Origin: Paraphoma chrysanthemicola
Lineage: Eukaryota; Ascomycota; Dothideomycetes; Pleosporales; Phaeosphaeriaceae
Direction of reading: 5' to 3'
Length of the DNA: 64,000 nt
NCBI GenBank assembly: GCA_020744225.1
Contig: JAGMWG010000019.1
Location: forward strand, 868,001 to 932,000
Shown here: positions 57,225 through 64,000 of the stretch, one piece after another
How the letters are laid out: each line of letters opens with the position of its first letter
How positions within the stretch are numbered: position 1 is the stretch's first letter
Made by a program: the position numbers and the translations under genes
The notes under the pieces: generated by a model
Databases searched by the model: none
Seen by the model: the letters and a program-made list of their open reading frames with translations, nothing else
What the model was told of the DNA's origin: nothing

Positions 57225-59338
57225 ATGGCTTCCAACGTATCCACCCCCGACGCCGACATCGACTCCGACACTCCCTTTGACACCCCCTCCCCGTCCTCTC
57301 CTCCTGTTCCCTCGAGCCCGCCCTCCAATGCCTCGTCCTCGACACTCTCGCCTGAACGGCCCGCTGTCCGCTCTGTCTCGACCTCTGGTGCCACCGCCAA
57401 CATGACTTTTTCTTCCACACCACTGGGCAACATCACATCTGCAAGAAATCCCGTCCCCCGTACAAACGCCCCCACCATCTCAAGTCGAGGAAGCGGCCTC
57501 AATGTGTCGCAGGACATCTTGGCGAGGATACAAGCCGTCCATCTCGGCCGGCAGGGCGCCCCTCCAAATGGCGTACCGGGGCGGGGACCGCTACCCCAGA
57601 GCCCAGGCCCCGCTGCTGGTCAACGAGGGCCATTATCGCCTGGTGGTGGACCTGTCATGGGCCCTCCAGGCGGCATGGCTCCCAATTTCCGGCCACCTTA
57701 TGGTGGCAACATGACCTTCCAGTCAGCGCCCGCCGTCCCTGGTCGAGCAGGCGCTGCGCCCAAGATGTCCATGGCTGAAAGGCGCGCTGCAAAGAATGGC
57801 CCATTACCTGGTGGACTCCCGGGTGGACTGCCCGGCGCGGCACCCTCCTCTGGCCCCGCTCCTGCTGGCAGGAAGAGGCCAACCATGACGCTTTCACAGA
57901 TGAATGGTGGTAATCCCGACGAAGCGCCTAAGAAGCAGGAAACGGATCTGGAGCGATACTCCGAGTACATCGACACTAAGACGGGCAGTCTCAAGTTTGC
58001 TGGCAGAGCCGTCCTTAATTCGGAAGGCGTGCAATTCGCAAGTGGTACCACGTTCAACATATCACTCGACGAAGTCGATACTCTGGACGAGCTCGGCAAA
58101 GGCAACTACGGCACGGTATATAAAGTCAGGCACAGCAGACCGCGCATGCGAAAGCCAGGTCAGGGTCTAGCCGGCAACAAGGCTGCACCAGGATCGCCTT
58201 CCCGGAAGGATTTTGACAAGGACGAAGCGAGTCCCACGGCCGCGAAGCCTAGTGGTGGTGGCACTGGGATTGTAATGGCGATGAAAGAAGTGCGGCTTGA
58301 GCTGGACGATTCCAAATTTGCTGCTATCATCATGGAGCTGGACGTCCTCCACCGATGTGTCTCACCTTACATCGTTGACTTCTACGGCGCCTTCTTCCAA
58401 GAGGGCGCTGTGTACATTTGCATGGAGTTCATGGACGGAGGTTCGATAGATAAGCTATATGGCGACGGTGTCCCCGAAGGAGTGCTACGAAAGATCACCC
58501 TAGCGACAACACAGGGCTTGAAGTCGCTAAAGGACGAACACAACATCATCCACAGAGATGTCAAACCAACAAACATCCTCATGAACACAAAGGGACAGAT
58601 CAAGATTTGCGACTTTGGTGTGAGCGGAAATCTGGTGGCCAGTATAGCGAAAACGAACATTGGCTGTCAGAGCTACATGGCTCCAGAGCGAATCTCCTCC
58701 GGTGGTATTGCACAAGCAGGTGCTAATCCTGGTGGCGGCACCTATAGCGTGCAAAGCGACATCTGGAGTTTGGGCCTCACAATCATCGAATGCGCACTCG
58801 GTCGATACCCATACCCCCCGGAGACCTACAACAACATTTTCAGCCAATTGAGTGTAAGTATGCGCTACAGCTTAGCTGCAATTTTACTGACCATGCAAAG
58901 GCGATCGTGGATGGCGAACCTCCGGACCTGCCCCAGGAAGGTTACTCTGAAGCAGCACGCAACTTTGTACGCGGCTGTCTGAACAAGATACCAAATCTGC
59001 GACCCACGTACGCTATGCTTCTTCAACACGCTTGGCTGGCTCCACTTGCCAAACCCGAGACCATTACGGAAGAAGACGAAGAAGAAGTACTCGCTGCAGT
59101 TGAAGCAGACGGCAGTGAGGCTGCGGGTGACATTGGCTCACCTGAACCCACCGAGCCCATTCATGACCAGGAGGTTGCCGACTGGGTGAAGGGCGCAATT
59201 GAGAAGCGGAAGAAGGGAACATTGAAGCGCTCAGAAAAGCCAGCACTACATGCTGCGCCGTTGGACGCAGTGTCAAGTCCAGGGCACAGCAACACCAATG
59301 GTCTGGACGGCGCAGCTCCTGTGGAGACGGCGGCATAG
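57225..59338 (+). CDS. PBS2: MAP kinase kinase Pbs2 (HOG pathway)
   Basis: Phosphorylates the Hog1/SakA MAP kinase in response to osmotic and other stress. 688 aa, exons 57225-58853 and 58901-59338. The N-terminal 250 residues are Ser/Pro/Gly-rich and should dock the Sho1 and MAPKKK partners. Kinase core: LDELGKGNYGTVYKVRHSR, MAMKEVRLEL, MEFMDGGSIDKLYGDGV, IIHRDVKPTNILMNTKGQIK, CDFGVSGNLVASIAKTNIG and CQSYMAPERI; the SIAKT activation-loop phosphosites and CQSYMAPERI are Pbs2-specific. A roughly 45-residue insert separates the glycine loop from the beta3 Lys, as in other filamentous fungi. The docking-side C-terminus is acidic then basic (ADWVKGAIEKRKKGTLKR). Confidence 0.95.
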
Positions 59339-60021
59339 ATGTAAGCAAAGTCGCGCAACGACGGACTGGTGGGGCTGCCTGATAAATTATCGAAACCGGC
59401 TACGATCTCCATCTGGCTGAGCGATCACTTACCCATCCGGCGCGAGGTTTTCCTAACTCTATTGTCGAAACAAGAAAAGAGCAAGCATCGCTGGCTGGCC
59501 GGCCTTGCGATGCAGATCATGCCCCCAGAAGTTCATTGGGAGAATGAACGAATTGCGGACCTTGAGTCACGGCGTTGAAGGATGCATGCATGTGAAGGGG
59601 TTCAGTACGGTCAGCGGTTCCCTGAGAGTGAGGGAACATGTAACAAACGAATGACATCTATAACATGAACAAGAGATACACGACTTTTGCAGAATACAAA
59701 CTTTGTGAATATGCAGCAGCCATGTGACGTAAGACAGCTGGGGGCACGCACGCGCCTAACAGGGCTAAAGCGCCAAGTCGTCAAGCCACAGCCGTGGCGC
59801 GCAGCGGTCGCGGTTGGGGAAAGAACACAGTGGTCGGAAGCCCCAACTTATTTGGCCACGACTTTCTTTGAGACTCGACCCGCGCTTCTACGGACATGTC
59901 GTATAATTAGGACACCTCTCACCACCTACCACGCCTGCGCCTGCTGTGCGACTAACGTCGACTTTCCTTCTGTCGCTCTCTACATACGTTGTCAACCGAC
60001 CTCACTCGGACGCTATTCACC
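59339..60021. other. Intergenic
   Basis: 3' flank of PBS2 and promoter of SEC63. No gene seen. Confidence 0.5.
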
Positions 60022-62348
60022 ATGTCTGGAACCGACTACAACTACGATGAGCAGGCATGTCTCAGCGCAACCTTACAAAAATGATGGCCTAACACCGTGC
60101 AGGCCCAATTCTTCCCCTTCTTCATCCTCACCATCACGACACTGGTCACAGTCCCTACGACAATTTCCTTCCTGAGGCCAAGTAAAGGTGCGCATCCCTT
60201 GCCCTGTCTTGCCGCCGAGATTCTTACATGTGCCCATAGAGCTTGAGAACACTGGAACCCGCATAGACTCCGATTTCGTCCCCGAACATGCCGATCTCAT
60301 CCAAGGACAGCGCAAGAAGCAGAAGCGGCTGGAGCGGAGGATCAAGCGGGGCATACTCATGGTTGCTGGATGGGCACTCAATGCTGCCATGATATACCTA
60401 ATTCTCGTCACTGCGCGCATCACACCTAAAATCTGGGATCCTTATGATGTCTTGGGCGTGTCTAGGGTATGTACCACTCCCGTGACATTCGTTTTGGGCT
60501 ATCTGACACATGCAGAGCGCGGACGAGAAGGAGATCAAGAGGCACTACCGTAGGCTTTCTCTAACGATGCATCCTGATAAAGCGCGCGAGGATCCCGACA
60601 GGAACGTCACCGCCCAGACGATCAACGACCACTGGGTCGACGTTACCAAGGCCTTCAAAGCTCTCACAGACGAGGAGATACGGAACAACTTCCTACAGTA
60701 TGGTCATCCAGATGGCAAGCAGAGTTTCAGCATCGGCATCGCGCTGCCGCAATGGCTCGTGACTGACGGGGCTGGAAAGTACGTCTTGCTCATCTATGCG
60801 GTCGCACTTGGAGTTATTCTACCGTACACTGTAGGCAAGTGGTGGTATGGAACACAAAGATTGACCCGGGAGAAGGTGCTTGTCGCAAGTGCTGGCAAGA
60901 TTTTCCGCGACTACGACAACGAACAGGGCGAATCCGGCGTTATTGGTGCATTGAGCAGCGGCGAAGAGTTCAACGAGGTTCTCGCCGGGCACAAAGCCGA
61001 CAATGGTCTCTCGAAACTCGAACAGAAGGTTCTCTCCAATGATACGGACTCTCTCATCTCGCAAGTCCTCACCAAGAAGGACCGACAGAAGCTGGACGAC
61101 ATGGAGGACAGCCGAAGGCGAAAGGTCTTGACTCTTCTATGGGCATACCTCGGTCGCGTTGAGTTGGAAGACGAAACTTTAAACGATGGTAAGGACAACG
61201 TACGGCCATTTTGCACGTTTGTTTGCTAACAGCATTGCAGAGAAATTCGAGGTTGCCCCGATCGCAGTTCGTCTCAATGAAGCGTACACCGCCATCGCCC
61301 TCGCATACGGAAACACCAAGGCTGTCGTGTCCTCATACCACACCTCACAAAATCTCATTCAGGCACTCCGACCCGGCGCATCTCCCCTCGAACAATTACC
61401 ATATTTCACCCCAGCCGTCGCAGAAGCTGCCGAGGCAGAGCGCGCGCGAACCCACCTCACCATACAAGAGTTCATGGAAATTCCCGAGGCACAACGGAAA
61501 GCCCGCGTCGTGGAGTCTGGATTGTTGTCACAGGCGCAATACAGTACCGCCATATCTGTGGCATCACGGATCCCGGTCCTCAACATCGAGAAGGCTTTCT
61601 TCAAAGTTGTTGGCGAGCGTTTTGTTACGCCAAGCAGTCTGGTGCAATTCGTTCTCAAATGCCGTTTTGTTCCTCCAGGAGCTTCGAATTTGCCCGAAAT
61701 CAACCCCAAGGATCTGCTCGATATTGATCCCGATGAAGGGGATGTTGCTGCTATGACAGGTCGCAAAAATGACAGATCTGGAGAGAAGCCTATTCAGCCA
61801 CCGCTGACTCATGCGCCATACTACGCTCGCGACCATGCCCCTAAGTGGTATGTCTTCTTGGCCGACAGCAAGCAGGGTCGCATCGCCGTTCCACCCCAGC
61901 CAATCTCGACTTTTGACAAGCCTATCCTCGATGAAAGCGGCAACCCCACCTTTAATGTGCAGACCGTCAAGATGCAATTTGGTGCGCCGCCGCAAGCTGG
62001 CAGTTACACCTTCGTCATGCACGTTGTTTGTGACAGCTACATCGGCATGGACACAAAGATGGAGGTCACTCTAGTGGTTGAGGACGCCAGCAAAGCGGAG
62101 GAGGTTGAAGAGGAGGAGGAAATCAGTGAACCAGACGAGGGCAAGTTCTACCTGCTTCTCATCTCAGACAACGTGACTAATTTGGTGCAGATACTATTGC
62201 CGGTCAGCTGCAGTCGTACAAGTCCGGCGGGGCTCCTCCCAAGCGACGAAAGCAAAAGGACGACGAGTCCAGCGACGGAAGTGACACAGAAGGCGATGTT
62301 GAGTCTGAAAGCGAGACTGACACTGACACTGACTCGGATGAGGACTAG
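60022..62348 (+). CDS. SEC63: ER translocon protein Sec63 (J-domain)
   Basis: Recruits BiP/Kar2 to the Sec61 channel for post-translational import. 691 aa, exons 60022-60054, 60103-60187, 60240-60466, 60516-61188, 61241-62140, 62191-62348. The start MSGTDYNYDEQAQFFPFF is family-typical. Two membrane helices precede the lumenal J domain (WDPYDVLGVSRSADEKEIKR, LTMHPDKA with HPD, INDHWVDVTKAFKALTDEE), then a third helix (YVLLIYAVALGVILPYTVG). The cytosolic Brl domain follows (EKFEVAPIAVRLNEAYTAIA through PPLTHAPYYARDHAPKWYVF) and an acidic C-terminus (ESETDTDTDSDED). Introns 1 (60055-60102, GCATGT) and 5 (62141-62190, GCAAGT) begin with GC instead of GT; without them the frame and conserved protein are lost. 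Confidence 0.95.
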
Positions 62349-63749
62349 AGTAGTGTAGCGTTCATGTCGCATTTGTTTATTTGCTCGGAGCATGGAGTAT
62401 ATGGGGACTGTACGATTGAAACCGCTGGCAGCGAGCGCGATTGCATTTGCAGGCGTTAGGAAAGACGAGGCACGGGCGACTTCTTCAATTGCTCATGTGA
62501 GTGCCAGATAGGGTTTAGGGCAGGTGTATATGCTGCAAATCAGAATCATCCTCTCATGTTAATAGTGGCTCCACATCTTCGAGGCAGGAATGATCGTCCC
62601 AAGCAGGGGCGCACGAGCATTTCGACGTTAAACATGACTGATGATCTACAGCGCTTGCGTGTGCCTCAGGAACACGCATCTTCCGAACACCTACCGCATT
62701 GACTTAACGCTGCCCTATATACTCGCTTTCGACTACCTGCGACTGTTGTTGTGGCCGACCGTTCGCCACAAGTTCCCTTCAACACGTGCACCGTTTCAGC
62801 TTTGTCTCGGCTGCACTATCTAGTACAACGTCCATTGTGAACACCACACCAGCCACGGGTCGCAAACGGCCACGATGTCTCATGTCGGTGTCGACACTGA
62901 CGACGTGATGACCCAGGGTCATGAGGTCATGGGTGCCACGGCGAAGGCTTTCTTGAAATCCAACGATTAGGCGTGAATATCGGCGACTTTGGCGGGGATG
63001 GGGCATGTGCTTGCTGCTACCGACACCTGAGAAAGGCTATCATAACGAGAGACAATGAATATCTCTAAGCCTTGGATGATTGCAGTCACCACCAGATCTG
63101 ACCATCTCGCAAACACCTTGTCTACAACAGCCACACGGCCCAAAATAGCCGTAGCATCCTCGTCGACTATGAATCGACATGTCTCAAACAGCTTACCCCG
63201 TCTCCCTGGAATTCTCCGAATCGTGTGCCAACTCGCATACCCGGCATGATCAGCACCATCCTCGACGACATTCACATCTTGGCACGCGCCCGGATGCTGG
63301 GCACCCGCTGTCCTGAGGCCTTCATCTAGGCCTTAGTCTGCAAGGCACAAGTGTCAAGCACTTCTTGGCAACGTTTGAGTACCACATCACTCCGCTTGGC
63401 GCACGCGGGTGGTGGTTCGCCGTTGGCATGGCAGGTGCCTGATTCTGTCACTAACATACGGCACTACAGGGGCAAGTGCCGAAGTTGCGGCGTGCCTTGG
63501 GCGCTGTGCATTGCCTAAGGATTTGAATATAAGATGATGGTGGGTAGCACAGTGGTTTATTCTTCATCCACTCTCTCTTCTCTCTACAGCACACTCCTTC
63601 CAGCCCGCTTAATACCTTCAATTCTTTGCGACTTTGATAGTCTGCTTCATCCTCTCTTTAGCTTTTAATACGTCTGTGACGTTTAATCCCATCTTTTCTA
63701 ATCCACTCCTTCAAGTATCAACCGGGCTTTACACTTCAACCACATCATC
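62349..63749 (+). promoter_or_regulatory. Intergenic with promoter of the terminal secreted-protein gene
   Basis: No gene supported between 62349 and about 63450. An AT-rich GAATATAAGATG at 63526-63537 may serve as TATA element, followed by a CT-rich leader up to the ATG at 63750. Confidence 0.45.
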
Positions 63750-64000
63750 ATGTCTATCCGATCTCTCGCTACTTTCGCTCTTGCGACTGGCCTTGCCGGT
63801 TAGTAGTACCCTACCTAGCATACTATAAGGTCAACACACTAACGAGAATCAGCTGCTGGTCCCATCTCAGCTCCCCAAAGCAGGCGCAACAACAACAACA
63901 TCTTCGGCGACAAGGGCTTCAATGGCGCTGTTGTCAACGGCTTCAGCGGCGATGGCTTCAACTTTGCCGACGGCTTCAACAACTTCAACCAGCAGCAACA
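63750..64000 (+). CDS. Small secreted Phe/Asn/Gly-rich protein, 5' part only
   Basis: Exon 1 (63750-63798) encodes the signal peptide MSIRSLATFALATGLAG; intron 63799-63852 (54 nt, GTTAGT...CAG); exon 2 runs off the window. The signal ends at about AAGPISA, followed by a basic RRNNNN patch and a repetitive segment of Phe-Asn-Gly units (DKGFNGAVV, NGFSGDGF, NFADGFNNFNQQQ). Such composition is seen in cell-surface and adhesive or effector-like fungal proteins, but no family is recognised. The start is supported by the hydrophobic signal and frame across the intron. Confidence 0.7.

Noticed and set aside
56674..57405. 243-codon plus-strand frame overlapping the PBS2 start
   Set aside because: Low-complexity Pro/Ser/Arg translation of the pyrimidine-rich leader; runs into PBS2 in another frame.

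Overview
The window is filamentous-ascomycete (Pezizomycotina) nuclear DNA. Genes carry short introns (mostly 43-60 nt) with GT-AG borders, products are typical fungal ones (Pbs2 MAPKK, LAMMER kinase, pectin lyase, DUF3455, HeLo domain), and intergenic gaps run from 0.3 to 2.6 kb. Protein wording and the mix of secreted hydrolases suggest Dothideomycetes, but that is inference. No rRNA or tRNA gene and no CRISPR array were seen.

Layout. 1-535: 5' end of a secreted pectin lyase, cut by the window edge. 536-11620: an accessory block. Two decayed MFS transporter copies (2195-3131 and 10877-11620) and a diverged direct repeat (1454-1750 and 3137-3472) surround two intact, head-to-head genes: a HeLo-domain pseudokinase (3680-5431, minus) and an active-looking protein kinase with a long acidic linker and C-terminal ankyrin repeats (6105-10549, plus). 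12356-16534: a zinc-type dehydrogenase/reductase and an intact, intron-rich MFS transporter. 17070-25438: prefoldin subunit 4, a CORVET Vps3-like protein, a divergently transcribed Golgi COY1/CASP protein and a small ankyrin protein. 25.4-28.3 kb: mostly unresolved, with one weak candidate gene. 28306-33486: a secreted DUF3455 protein, PIG-A/SPT14, and the DEAD-box helicase DBP6 divergent from it. 35062-36276: a secreted aspartic protease. 38919-43409: SRP subunit SEC65 and a class III aminotransferase. 45879-62348: LAMMER kinase, MIS12/MTW1, choline kinase, an auxin-efflux-carrier-like protein, PBS2 and SEC63. 63750-64000: start of a small secreted protein rich in Phe, Asn and Gly.

Most of the right half is conserved housekeeping, with several secretory-pathway genes (VPS3, COY1, PIG-A, SEC65, SEC63). 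The most interesting object is the HeLo-pseudokinase/kinase-ankyrin pair. HeLo is the membrane-acting cell-death domain of HET-S. A death domain fused to a catalytically dead kinase, beside a separate active kinase, is formally similar to the animal RIPK-MLKL necroptosis pair. The domain calls rest on residues seen in the sequence; the functional link between the two genes is inference from their shared 673 bp promoter and domain logic.

Exon borders below were derived by hand from splice consensus and reading-frame continuity. For every complete multi-exon model whose exon borders are listed, the summed exon length is a multiple of three.
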